64,000 nt of DNA from Pseudomonadota bacterium (GTDB lineage Bacteria; Pseudomonadota; Alphaproteobacteria; Dongiales; Dongiaceae), in assembly GCA_021792365.1 (NCBI GenBank), contig JAJYUT010000001.1, forward strand, positions 558,001 through 622,000. Reading direction: 5' to 3'. Shown one piece after another: positions 56,799-64,000 of the stretch (position 1 is its first letter; each line of letters starts with the position of its first letter). Below the pieces are notes generated by a model. It saw only the letters and a program-made list of their open reading frames with translations, made no database searches and had not been told where the DNA came from. The position numbers and the translations under genes were made by a program.

Positions 56799-57161
56799 TC
56801 ATGCCAGGCACACCGCTTCGACATTGTTGCCATCGGGATCGGTCAGGAACGCCGCGTAATAGGTCGGGCTGTAATCCGCGCGCAGGCCGGGCCTGCCGTT
56901 GTCCGTGCCGCCGGCCTTCAGCCCCGCGTCGTGGAACTTGTCGACCGCCGCGCGATTCTTCGCCTTGAACGCGACATGCACGCCCGGCGCCTTGCTGCTC
57001 GTGTCGGCATAGAGCCACAAGGCGGGCTCGCCTTTCGGCCCGAGGCCGGCGCCGTTCGCATCCTGCGAGCAGACTTCGTGCCCCAATGGCCCGAGCGCCG
57101 CTTCGTAGAAGCGCAGGCTCGCCTTCAAATTGCTCACATGCAGGCCGATATGATCGTACAT
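56799..57161 (-). CDS. VOC family (glyoxalase-like) protein
   Basis: The 120-residue protein begins MYDHIGLHVSNLKASLRFYE, the typical first VOC strand with a metal-ligand His, and ends FLTDPDGNNVEAVCLA with a Glu ligand in the last strand. HVAFKAKNRAAVDKFHDAGL is the repeated motif. The GAGGAGGAAACG ribosome site before the ATG is strong. Such proteins include lactoylglutathione lyase-like and resistance enzymes; the substrate is unknown. It lies downstream of the AraC regulator on the same strand with 26 bases between, so it may be its target. Confidence 0.85.
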   Translation of the reverse strand: MYDHIGLHVSNLKASLRFYEAALGPLGHEVCSQDANGAGLGPKGEPALWLYADTSSKAPGVHVAFKAKNRAAVDKFHDAGLKAGGTDNGRPGLRADYSPTYYAAFLTDPDGNNVEAVCLA

Positions 57162-57187
57162 CGTTTCCTCCTCTCTGGATGAGGAGG

Positions 57188-58060
57188 TCAGCCTAGCGAA
57201 TAAGAGGCGATGCGTTCTTGGAGGATCTTGCGCTCGCCTTGCGCGGCCTTGCGGAACGCGCGCGGGCTGACGCCGGCGGCGCGCCGGAAGGTGCGCACGA
57301 AATTCGATAGGTCCGCGAAACCCACATCGAAAGCCACATCGGTGATGCTCGGCGCCGGATCGGCCAGCAGCCGCGCCGCGTGCCGCAAGCGGCAGCGCAC
57401 CAGGTACTGGTGCGGCGTGACGCCCAGCACCCGTGCGAACAGGCGCAGGAAATGGAACGGGCTGAGGCCCGCCTGGCGCGCGATCATATCGAGGTCGATC
57501 GCGCGATGCGCATGCTCCTCCAGCCAGAGCGCCGCCTCGACCGCGCGGCGCCGGTCGCGGGCCTGATCGATCGCGGGCCTCTTCTCCGCCGCCGCGGATC
57601 TGGAGCCATGCGCACCGCCCGCGAGCGCGACGAAGCGCGCCGCCATCAGCAGCCCGGCCTCGTCCAGCGCCACGCCGCTGCGCCGCGCGGCGGCGGCTTC
57701 CGCCAATTCCGCCGTCACCATCAGCGCCGGCATCGGCGGCAGCGCGCCGACCGACCAGATCGCATCGTCATCGCCGATCGCCGCGACCAGCTCCGGGGCC
57801 AACTGAAACGACAGGCATTCATCGCCGCAGACGTGATCGTGGCTGCACACATACTCATCGCCCGCGCGCCCGATCAGGACGGAGCCGGCCACCAGCTCGA
57901 AGTAGTCGCCGCGCGTGCTGTAGCCGAAGCTGCCCTTGCGCACGAAGGAGATCGAGTGGCGCTGATGCCGCTCCACGAACGGCCTGGCGCCAAGTCCGAC
58001 CTGGCAGCGGTAATCGTAGATCGCGAGGCTGTCGCTTCGGGATATGCAGGTCATGCCCAT
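57188..58060 (-). CDS. AraC family transcriptional regulator
   Basis: The 290-residue protein has an N-terminal cupin-like sensing part ([40 protein letters not shown]; it holds the cluster HDHVCGDEC). The C-terminal double HTH (~190-285) is [40 protein letters not shown] and [20 protein letters not shown]. The region between contains a polar linker. It probably regulates itself and the VOC gene downstream. The ligand is unknown; the Cys/His group could sense metal or redox, which is only a guess. Confidence 0.9.
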   Translation of the reverse strand: MGMTCISRSDSLAIYDYRCQVGLGARPFVERHQRHSISFVRKGSFGYSTRGDYFELVAGSVLIGRAGDEYVCSHDHVCGDECLSFQLAPELVAAIGDDDAIWSVGALPPMPALMVTAELAEAAAARRSGVALDEAGLLMAARFVALAGGAHGSRSAAAEKRPAIDQARDRRRAVEAALWLEEHAHRAIDLDMIARQAGLSPFHFLRLFARVLGVTPHQYLVRCRLRHAARLLADPAPSITDVAFDVGFADLSNFVRTFRRAAGVSPRAFRKAAQGERKILQERIASYSLG

Positions 58061-58135
58061 GCATTCAGTTTAGCAGGGGATCGCCACCCTGCCATCCGCC
58101 CTGGCGGCGCACTTGGAGAAAATTGCGGGACAAGC

Positions 58136-58543
58136 CTACAGGACGGCTGCCCGCACCTGCCGTAGGCGCATGTAGCCGCCGAGCATCCCCGCGAGAGGAA
58201 TGAGGCCCAACTCGATGAAGTCGCGCATCTTCCATGGCCAGGGCTCTTCGACCGCCAGGATCGTGACAATGACAGAAAGGAACGTGCAGAGCGTCCCGTT
58301 GATCAGCTCGCCGCGTCCGGCGACCCGTGCCGCCACATAACCACCGGCGACTGTCGCAGGGCAACTGAGGGCAAATGCGACGATCCTTGGCACGCCCGCT
58401 TGAAAGGCCCCGCTCGTGGCTTCCACGTCGCCAAGATCGAGCAACCCCGCAGCCGCGGCGATAATCGCGATTCCGATAATCATGCTTCCGGCGAAATCGA
58501 CCAACGCCCCAAGCAGAACCCCCTTGATCGAGATCGACGACAT
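58136..58543 (-). CDS. Hypothetical four-helix membrane protein, 135 aa
   Basis: The protein has four predicted helices (GVLLGALVDFAGSMIIGIAI, RIVAFALSCPATVAGGYVAA, NGTLCTFLSVIVTILAVEEP, LIPLAGMLGGYMRLRQ). No family is recognised with confidence. A GAGGGGAAAG ribosome site precedes the ATG. It follows the brkB-like gene by 71 bases on the same strand and may be read through from it. Confidence 0.6.
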   Translation of the reverse strand: MSSISIKGVLLGALVDFAGSMIIGIAIIAAAAGLLDLGDVEATSGAFQAGVPRIVAFALSCPATVAGGYVAARVAGRGELINGTLCTFLSVIVTILAVEEPWPWKMRDFIELGLIPLAGMLGGYMRLRQVRAAVL

Positions 58544-58614
58544 GATGCTTTCCCCTCGCAGCGCAAATGCCCAGGGTCAGCATCCTGCTCAATGATTGAA
58601 AAAATCCTGACGCG

Positions 58615-59688
58615 CTATTCCTGGGGCTTCCCCACGGTATCCGCCATCTTGGCGCCCCTGCGGCCGAGCGGCTGGGGTCGGCCGGTTGTGCTGTCGCGCG
58701 CGGTCTGATGCTCGATCTCTGCATTGAGTTCGGCGCCCATCAACACGACCGTGCTCGACAGCCAGGTCCACACCATGAAAGCGGCGACCGCGCCGAGCGA
58801 TCCGTAGGTCTTGTTGTAGTTGCCGAAATTGGCCGCGTACCAGGAGAACAGCATTGAGACGACAAGCCACAGGATCGCGGCAGAGATGCTGCCCCAGGTG
58901 ATCCAGCGCCAGCGCGGGTTCTCGCGGCTCGGACCGTAGCGGTAGACGACCGCCAGCCCCAACACCACGACGGCCAACAAGGCCGGCCAGCGCAGTAGAC
59001 TGATGATGAGCGCGCCCGCGCCGCCCAGCTGAAGAAAGTTCAGCGCTGCCGGCACGACCACGATCCCGATCAGCGCCAGGACCAGGAAGAGAATCATCCC
59101 GGCGGTGAAGAGCAGAGAAAGGGCGTTCAGCTTGAAGAAGTTGCGCCGCTCCTTTTCGCCGTAGACGACATTGAGTGCATCGAACAGAGCCTTCACCGCG
59201 GCATTGGCGCTCCACAGCGAAACGAGCAGGCCGCCGAAGAATGCAAATCCCAAGGCCTTCTGGCTCTGCGATGCCAAGTGCTGAAGCTGGCCCCGCATGA
59301 TCTCGACCGCTTCCTGCGGGATCGTGCCCGCGAGTCCGGCCAGCTGGCGCTCGATATCGGCCGGATTGGCAAACATTCCATAGATCGAAACCAGTGCCGC
59401 CAGCCCCGGAAACAAAGCAAGCAGGACGTAGTAGGTGACGCCCGCGGCCAGTGCCATGACGCGGTCGTCACCCACGCTCCGATAGGTGCGGACAAGGATG
59501 TCCTTCCAGCCGCGCGCAGGAATGTCGCGGGGCCGGTCCGCGGTACGCCCGCGGTTCCCGCCTTCGCCGTGCTGGAGGCGCGTGCCATCGTCCACCGACA
59601 GGAGCGCCGCTTCGTCCTGCGCCCGAATCGATTTGACAGCCAACCAGCCCGTCAGGCCCGTGATGAGCCAAGTCGACAGCCGATTCAT
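58615..59688 (-). CDS. YihY/BrkB family inner-membrane protein
   Basis: The 357-residue protein has six helices in the YihY/BrkB core. Conserved segments include RVMALAAGVTYYVLLALFPG, LVSIYGMFANPADIERQLAG, ALGFAFFGGLLVSLWSANAA and NLVYGEKERRNFFKLNA-like text. MLFSWYAANFGNYNKTYGSL and MVWTWLSSTVVLMGAELNAE follow. The N-terminus adds a short hydrophobic segment and a polar stretch. Function is not settled; related proteins are membrane proteins linked to stress and surface phenotypes. It is the last gene of a four-gene operon running from 61786. Confidence 0.9.
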   Translation of the reverse strand: MNRLSTWLITGLTGWLAVKSIRAQDEAALLSVDDGTRLQHGEGGNRGRTADRPRDIPARGWKDILVRTYRSVGDDRVMALAAGVTYYVLLALFPGLAALVSIYGMFANPADIERQLAGLAGTIPQEAVEIMRGQLQHLASQSQKALGFAFFGGLLVSLWSANAAVKALFDALNVVYGEKERRNFFKLNALSLLFTAGMILFLVLALIGIVVVPAALNFLQLGGAGALIISLLRWPALLAVVVLGLAVVYRYGPSRENPRWRWITWGSISAAILWLVVSMLFSWYAANFGNYNKTYGSLGAVAAFMVWTWLSSTVVLMGAELNAEIEHQTARDSTTGRPQPLGRRGAKMADTVGKPQE

Positions 59689-59707
59689 GGGGCCCCCCGC
59701 GGCCCGG

Positions 59708-60943
59708 TCAGGTGCGCTGTTTATCTTCCTCGGTGCTTGACGGGGTGCCCATCGCGCCGGCTTCGGCGGCCTCGCTAAATGGGGTACTGCGCGGCTCCGT
59801 CTCGACGTTGGAGGCGTGGTCGCCCTGCTGAACGCCTCGCTCCAGATCGGCTGCGGCCTCGCGATAGGTTTCGCTTTGCCAGGGCTCGCGCGGCGTCGTG
59901 CCGCTCATGGGACTGTCGCCCCGGCCGGCTTCACCCGGCCGGCTTCCGCGCTGCAGGTCGCTGCCATATGGACTGACGTCCGCGCCATCGCCGGACTGGT
60001 CCGGGCGGCTCTGGCCGTTTTCGTCCATCGCGGCATGCAGCCCCTGCGTGGCGGCTTCGCGCGCCCGGCCCTGCACCTCGCGCCCCGCTTCGCGCGCGCG
60101 ATCCTGCAGGTCACGGCTCGCATCGCCCATGATCTGCCGTTCCGGTCGCGTGGCTGGAATCATGGCCGCGAGGGCCGCGCCAAAGGCCACGCCAAGCCCC
60201 GCCACCAGCAGAGGATGCGCGCGGCAGAACGTGATCAGCGCTCCATCGCTGTCGAAGGTGTGCCGCGCCGAACGCCCATACTCGGCCGCCCTGCGGGCGG
60301 CGCTACGAAGACCACCTGCCGTCCGTCCATACATGTCTGTCGCGTGCTCCCGAATGTGACTGGCGCTCTCGCGTGCGCTCTCCATGCCTTCGCGCAGCTT
60401 GTCGCGCGTTTGATGCGCCGTCGAACTTGCCGTTTCTGACCAGCTTGACGCCGTCTGATGTGCGCGACCAACCGCTTCGTCATAGGCGGTGCTGGCGCGC
60501 GCGCTCATATCGCTGGCGCTCTCGCGCCCGCCCGACATCGCATCGCGCGCCTGGCCTACCAAGCCTTCCGCCGTCTCCCGGCCGCGCTGCATGGTCGAGG
60601 GTCCATCGCCGCCCTGGCTGAGGTCCTGCGCGATCCCGGCGGTCCTGCCCCAATCCCGTTCCACGGAGCCGTTGGCCCCATTGTGCCGCCGGCCCAGGGT
60701 ACCGGACAGCGCCAGCCAGGCGACGCCGGCGCCGACCAGCGCGACCGGCACGGGGTTGTGCACGACCTCGTCGCGCAGGTTGCCCAGGAAAGCGCGTCCG
60801 CTGTTGTGTCGGAAATAATTGGACGCCTGGTCCAACAACTGCCCAGGCGACATGCGCGCGCGCAACTCGCCTAATGTCTGCTCCAGCCGTGCGCGCGTCT
60901 CTTCGGTTTCGCGCTCAAGCCGCGCGGTTTCGTTCACTGCCAT
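59708..60943 (-). CDS. DUF3618 membrane-associated protein
   Basis: The 411-residue protein opens with the DUF3618 segment ARLERETEETRARLEQTLGE followed by LRARMSPGQLLDQA. A membrane helix comes next (VPVALVGAGVAWLALSG), then a long Ala/Ser/Arg-rich helical part (SASDMSARASTAYDEAVGRA and similar 11-residue-like periodicity). A second helix sits near 245-265 (LLVAGLGVAFGAALAAMIPA), followed by a disordered polar tail. The helical repeats resemble stress/LEA-type proteins. GGAGGCAGGAC precedes its ATG, and it overlaps the upstream holin-like gene by 29 bases. Confidence 0.85.
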   Translation of the reverse strand: MAVNETARLERETEETRARLEQTLGELRARMSPGQLLDQASNYFRHNSGRAFLGNLRDEVVHNPVPVALVGAGVAWLALSGTLGRRHNGANGSVERDWGRTAGIAQDLSQGGDGPSTMQRGRETAEGLVGQARDAMSGGRESASDMSARASTAYDEAVGRAHQTASSWSETASSTAHQTRDKLREGMESARESASHIREHATDMYGRTAGGLRSAARRAAEYGRSARHTFDSDGALITFCRAHPLLVAGLGVAFGAALAAMIPATRPERQIMGDASRDLQDRAREAGREVQGRAREAATQGLHAAMDENGQSRPDQSGDGADVSPYGSDLQRGSRPGEAGRGDSPMSGTTPREPWQSETYREAAADLERGVQQGDHASNVETEPRSTPFSEAAEAGAMGTPSSTEEDKQRT

Positions 60944-61397
60944 GTCCTGCCTCCTGTCCCGCCATCCGTTCGCTGGTTCTGCCGCCGGTCTCGCCGTAAT
61001 GAGCCGTCGTGGCTGAGTGGCGCGGCACTTCGGCGTCGCGCTTCAACTGGTCAATAGTCTTGTCCGGCACGAGCGATGAGGGCTTTGCCAGGTTCCAGCC
61101 GATCAGGGCCAGGACGACGCCGATGATCAACGCAACGCCACCGACGATCAGCGAAGCGATCGCGGGCGTCATGCCGTTCTGCACCAGCCCGGCCATGGCG
61201 GCCTGCAGGAGGATGACCAGGGCCGGGATCAGCAGGATCGCTCCCAGCAGGATCATCACCATGCCCGAGAGGGCCCGCCCGGCCTTCTCCGATATTTCGG
61301 CGCGGGCCAGTTGCCCTTCCTTGCGCACCAGGTTGGTGACTTGCGAAATGAGGTCGGTAAAAATCTCCGGGATCGGCCGGACGTTCATGCTTGCCAT
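60915..61397 (-). CDS. Phage-holin-family (DUF1469-type) membrane protein
   Basis: From the ATG at 61397 (MASMNVRPIPEIFTDLISQV) the 160-residue protein has an amphipathic start (TNLVRKEGQLARAEISEKAG). Two membrane helices follow (MVMILLGAILLIPALVILLQ and SLIVGGVALIIGVVLALIGW), then a polar tail. The domain is called phage holin family 3-superfamily 6 but is a chromosomal envelope protein in most alphaproteobacteria. It starts two bases before the preceding stop at 61400 and overlaps DUF3618, so the operon is compact. Confidence 0.88.
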   Translation of the reverse strand: MASMNVRPIPEIFTDLISQVTNLVRKEGQLARAEISEKAGRALSGMVMILLGAILLIPALVILLQAAMAGLVQNGMTPAIASLIVGGVALIIGVVLALIGWNLAKPSSLVPDKTIDQLKRDAEVPRHSATTAHYGETGGRTSERMAGQEAGHGSERNRAA

Positions 61398-61399
61398 GG

Positions 61400-61786
61400 T
61401 CAAGTCCTCTGGTAATCGGGGTCCCGGGCGTTACTGTCCTGGGCGCTCTTCAGGAACCGGGTCATAACGAACCCGGCCAGCACGGCACCGCCGAACAGCG
61501 CAAGGGGCCGCTCCTGCCCCAGGCGGCGTACCGTCTGGGCGATATCCGACAGGTTTCGATCGCGCAGATCCGAGGCGACGTGATCGATTCGCTCGGCTGC
61601 GTCGTGGATGTAGGTCGCGGCTCCGGGCAGTTGCTCCTGCAACTGATCGGCGGCTGCATGGACTGCCCCGGCGATCCCGGACAGTTGCCGGGCGCCGGTT
61701 TCTTTCTGTTGCTCGGCGGCCTGCGCCGCGCGTTCCTTCAAAGACTCCACGCCTGCCGTGGCGGACGAGGCTTCGCTTTGGGCCAT
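61400..61786 (-). CDS. Small stress/envelope protein with C-terminal helix, 128 aa
   Basis: The start at 61786 follows GGGAGGAGATC. The protein is mostly amphipathic helix (ESLKERAAQAAEQQKETGAR, VHAAADQLQEQLPGAATYIH) followed by a single membrane helix (PLALFGGAVLAGFVMTRFL) near the end, a layout like ElaB/YqjD tail-anchored proteins. I do not assign it to a named family with certainty. It leads the operon with the holin-like, DUF3618 and YihY genes. Upstream GGCAAC-N16-CTGTT distantly resembles the EcfG general-stress promoter pattern, which I regard as weak evidence. Confidence 0.65.
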   Translation of the reverse strand: MAQSEASSATAGVESLKERAAQAAEQQKETGARQLSGIAGAVHAAADQLQEQLPGAATYIHDAAERIDHVASDLRDRNLSDIAQTVRRLGQERPLALFGGAVLAGFVMTRFLKSAQDSNARDPDYQRT

Positions 61787-61906
61787 GATCTCCTCCCAAG
61801 CAGATGTGACGTGTCGATAACAGCCGATGACGCGAACTTGTTGCCGCGATGCCACAAGAGCTGGAGGACTGGCCGAAATACTGGATGGTGCGGGTGCGAC
61901 CGGCTG

Positions 61907-63259
61907 CTAGAAGCCGGATTCGATCCGGATCTTCTCTCCGTCCCGGAAACGCGACAGGCGGAAGGGCGCGGGATCGACCACAGGCTCACCACCGCTCACC
62001 AGGTCCGCGACCAGGCGGCCCGCGCCGGGACCGATGCCGAAGCCGTGCCCGGAGAAGCCGGTGGCGATGAAGAAGCCTGGAACCGTTTCCACGGCGGAGA
62101 TCACGGGCACCGCGTCCGGCGTCACGTCGATGAGGCCCGCCCAATGCTGTGCGACCGTCGCGCCCTGGAGCGCGGGAAACGCCTTCTTCACGGTCGCCAG
62201 CGCGCCTTCGCTGAGGGCGATCTCCGGCTCCGGGTCGAGGATGCGCACGCGCTCGAACACGGTCGGCCGGTCGGGCGCAAGCTGGCTCGGCTCGCCCCAT
62301 TCCTCCAGGAAGCGCCGCCCCAGGCGCGGGCGCAGGTATTTCCACTCGGCCCGTGCGATCGGCAGGAACTGGCGCAGGAAGCGGAAGGAATCGGGCACGA
62401 TATCGACGCGGCTGGAGGAGCCGTTCGCGATCGTGAAGCCGCCATCCAGCCGCCGGCGGATGCCGAAGCCGGTCGCCCACAAGGCCGTATCCGGGCCGCC
62501 GGCGACCGGGTTGGTGCGCAGCACGGACGCCAGGACCTTCAATTGCGGCAGCGTCACGCCGGCGGTGGAGCAGAGCAGGCGCGACCACGCCCCGCCCGCC
62601 AGCACCACCGAGCTGCAGGCGATGCGGCCCCTCTCCGTCACCACGCCGGCAACGCGCCCGGCGGCGAGGTCAAGGCCGCGCACCGCACAGCCGGTCAGGA
62701 TCGCGGCGCCGGAGCGGCGCGCGGCCTGGGCGATGGCCGGCGCGGCTTTCTGCGGCTCGGCCCTGCCGTCAGCCGGGGCGTGCAGCGCGCCGGCATAGGC
62801 GTTCGTCGTGCCCGGCGCGACCCGCTCGACCTCGCCTGCGGAGAGGACGTGGGCAACGCGCTGGTAGTCACGGTGCTGGTCCGCCGCCCGCGCTAGCCAG
62901 GATTCGTAATGTGCCACCTCCGCCGCGTCGTCGCAGAGATAGGCGACGCCGGATGGACGAAAGCCGGTCTCGGCCTCCGCCAGCGCGTTCATGCCGGCCC
63001 ACAAACGCAGGCTCTCCATCGCCAGCGGCAGCTCGCGCAGATCGCGCCCGATGGTGCGGCACCAGCCCCAGTTGCGGCTGGATTGCTCGCCGCCGATCAC
63101 GCCTTTCTCGCACAACGCGACGGAGATGCCGCGCCGCGCCAGGAACAAGGTCGCGCAGACGCCGATGATGCCGCCGCCGATGACGACGACATCGACCTGG
63201 CGTGGCAGCGTGGAATCGGAGTCGACCGGGTCGAGGAGAGGTCCCAAGGCGGCGCTCAC
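61907..63259 (-). CDS. FAD-dependent oxidoreductase (DAO family)
   Basis: The 450-residue protein carries VDVVVIGGGIIGVCATLFLA (FAD loop) and the DAO-type EKGVIGGEQSSRNWGWCRTI. AGRVAGVVTERGRIACSSVV and the C-terminal GFFIATGFSGHGFGIGPGAG follow, characteristic of glycine oxidase/sarcosine oxidase/D-amino-acid dehydrogenase relatives. The substrate is probably a secondary or D-amino acid. The start is a GTG at 63259 without a clear ribosome site. It stands alone; the stress operon downstream lies 120 bases away. Confidence 0.9.
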   Translation of the reverse strand: MSAALGPLLDPVDSDSTLPRQVDVVVIGGGIIGVCATLFLARRGISVALCEKGVIGGEQSSRNWGWCRTIGRDLRELPLAMESLRLWAGMNALAEAETGFRPSGVAYLCDDAAEVAHYESWLARAADQHRDYQRVAHVLSAGEVERVAPGTTNAYAGALHAPADGRAEPQKAAPAIAQAARRSGAAILTGCAVRGLDLAAGRVAGVVTERGRIACSSVVLAGGAWSRLLCSTAGVTLPQLKVLASVLRTNPVAGGPDTALWATGFGIRRRLDGGFTIANGSSSRVDIVPDSFRFLRQFLPIARAEWKYLRPRLGRRFLEEWGEPSQLAPDRPTVFERVRILDPEPEIALSEGALATVKKAFPALQGATVAQHWAGLIDVTPDAVPVISAVETVPGFFIATGFSGHGFGIGPGAGRLVADLVSGGEPVVDPAPFRLSRFRDGEKIRIESGF

Positions 63260-63332
63260 ACTGAATCGAAAGGCCGCCGATGGAATCAGCCGCGTGGAGA
63301 AATGTCAAAGCTCTCGCGGGTGCCGGAGTCGA

Positions 63333-63794
63333 CTAGAACAGCCGCCCCTGCCCGCGCTCCAGGTCAAGCAGATATGCCTTCGCGTTCACCCCGAGCTCGC
63401 TGGAATAGCCGCCGAGCCAGTTGGTGCCGATGATGCGGTGGCAGGGGATGACGATTGCGATGGGGTTCTGGCCGCAAGCCTGGCCGATGGCCTGGGCCGG
63501 CGCGTTGAGGCGCGCCGCCACTTCGCCATAGGTCAGCGTCTGCCCGTACGGGATCGAGAGCATGACGTCCCAGACATCCCTCGCGAAACCGGTGCCGTCC
63601 GCCGCGATCGGCAGCTCGAAGCGGGTCAGGCGCTTCTCGAAATAGGCCTGAAGCTGCTTCACCGCCTCCTTTACCAGCGGCGAGGATTGCAGGCGCGCGG
63701 GCGGGATTCCGCGCCAATAGAGATGCGTGATCGCATCGTTGTCGGCGCTGACCTCGATCCAGCCGATCTCCGTCTGCAAGGACGCGGTCGCCAT
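63333..63794 (-). CDS. ogt: Methylated-DNA--protein-cysteine methyltransferase
   Basis: From the ATG at 63794 (MATASLQTEIGWIEVSADND) the protein has 153 residues. The acceptor motif is IAIVIPCHRIIGTNWLGGYS (PCHR), preceded by the DNA-binding helix-turn-helix YGQTLTYGEVAARLNAPAQA and IGQACGQNPIA. It removes methyl groups from O6-methylguanine in a suicide reaction. The usual NPCHR reads IPCHR here, with Ile before Pro. A longer start at 63848 is possible. GGGGTGAGGGA precedes the chosen ATG. Confidence 0.93.
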   Translation of the reverse strand: MATASLQTEIGWIEVSADNDAITHLYWRGIPPARLQSSPLVKEAVKQLQAYFEKRLTRFELPIAADGTGFARDVWDVMLSIPYGQTLTYGEVAARLNAPAQAIGQACGQNPIAIVIPCHRIIGTNWLGGYSSELGVNAKAYLLDLERGQGRLF

Positions 63795-63869
63795 TCCCTC
63801 ACCCCGGCGCGGCGCGCCGGTTGCCGTCTCATATGCGTGCTGCAGCATTCTATCTCACCATCCGGCCGA

Positions 63870-64000
63870 TTATCCAAGGGTGAGCGCCGTGCCCAGCCCC
63901 TTCGGGTGCGTCACCGGCAGGCCGCAGGTCTGGCCCCTGCACACATAGGCCGCCGGCTTGCCGTCCACCATGCCCTTGCCGTGGGCCGGGTGTCTCTCCG
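63870..64000 (-). CDS. C-terminal end of a DUF255/YyaL-type thioredoxin-domain protein
   Basis: The frame enters from the right edge and stops at 63870-63872. The visible 43 residues include GKGMVDGKPAAYVCRGQTCG followed by LPVTHPKGLGTALTLG. The CRGxxCxLPV pattern is typical of the extreme C-terminus of large DUF255/YyaL proteins (N-terminal thioredoxin domain, C-terminal glycoside-hydrolase-like barrel). Everything upstream lies outside the window. Confidence 0.65.
   Translation of the reverse strand, partial: ERHPAHGKGMVDGKPAAYVCRGQTCGLPVTHPKGLGTALTLG

Noticed and set aside
60915-61397. Holin-family gene as a sign of a prophage
   Set aside because: There is no integrase, capsid, lysis or terminase gene nearby, and the family is mostly chromosomal envelope proteins in alphaproteobacteria.

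Overview
The window is GC-rich (roughly two-thirds G+C by eye), densely coded DNA from an alphaproteobacterial chromosome. The evidence is the aconitase gene next to a complete system I cytochrome c maturation set (ccmABCDEFGHI), the hrcA-grpE-rph-rdgB-hemW neighbourhood, dnaK-dnaJ close to dapB, an alphaproteobacterial-type RpoH promoter before dnaK, and the codon use. A Rhodospirillales-like lineage is my best guess, but the sequence alone does not prove it. I saw no rRNA, tRNA, CRISPR array, intact insertion sequence or prophage.

Layout. 1-6.7 kb: the N-terminal part of an exported PQQ-type sugar dehydrogenase, a decayed TM2-domain gene, an aldo/keto reductase, an Lrp regulator, a cupin, a methyltransferase, an SDR lacking its catalytic Tyr, and a lipoprotein. 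6.8-15.3 kb: the ccm genes, all on the minus strand, interrupted between ccmB and ccmC by an OmpA-like lipoprotein gene and a highly structured GC-rich tract. 15.3-15.9 kb: a gene-free divergent region with strong RNA-like folds, then acnA. 18.7-29.3 kb: a sulfotransferase, nth, a DUF2244 protein, an EamA exporter, dapB with a Lys/Ala/Pro-rich tail, a membrane PAS histidine kinase, and a small glycan cluster (DUF707, glf, a glycosyltransferase). 29.4-32.9 kb: dnaJ and dnaK with a heat-shock promoter. 33-40 kb: small membrane proteins, a broken GNAT gene, a DUF1848 protein, a soluble histidine kinase fused to an oligopeptide-binding-protein domain, a LysR regulator and an EamA exporter. 40-47.5 kb: a chemoreceptor, grpE, hrcA, an HNH protein, rph, a GNAT-RdgB fusion and hemW. 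47.5-50.6 kb: a putative arsenic cassette (arsR, FAD enzyme, MFS) with a visible operator. 50.6-56.4 kb: a 2OG oxygenase, ribB under an FMN riboswitch, a disulfide reductase and a copper cluster (CopCD, YcnI, His-rich protein). 56.8-64 kb: a VOC protein, an AraC regulator, an envelope/stress operon, an FAD oxidoreductase, ogt and the C-terminus of a DUF255-type protein.

The most unusual item is the protein encoded at 35232-37772. It has an intact HisKA/HATPase kinase core with no membrane segment, followed in frame by a full SBP_bac_5 (DppA/OppA-type) domain. That resembles the cytosolic sensor half of SgrR attached to a kinase. Second is the in-frame GNAT-RdgB fusion. Third are two intergenic tracts with folds suggesting unannotated RNAs (12.9-13.04 kb and 15.4-15.6 kb). 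A family of ~100-bp palindromic intergenic repeats occurs at least three times.
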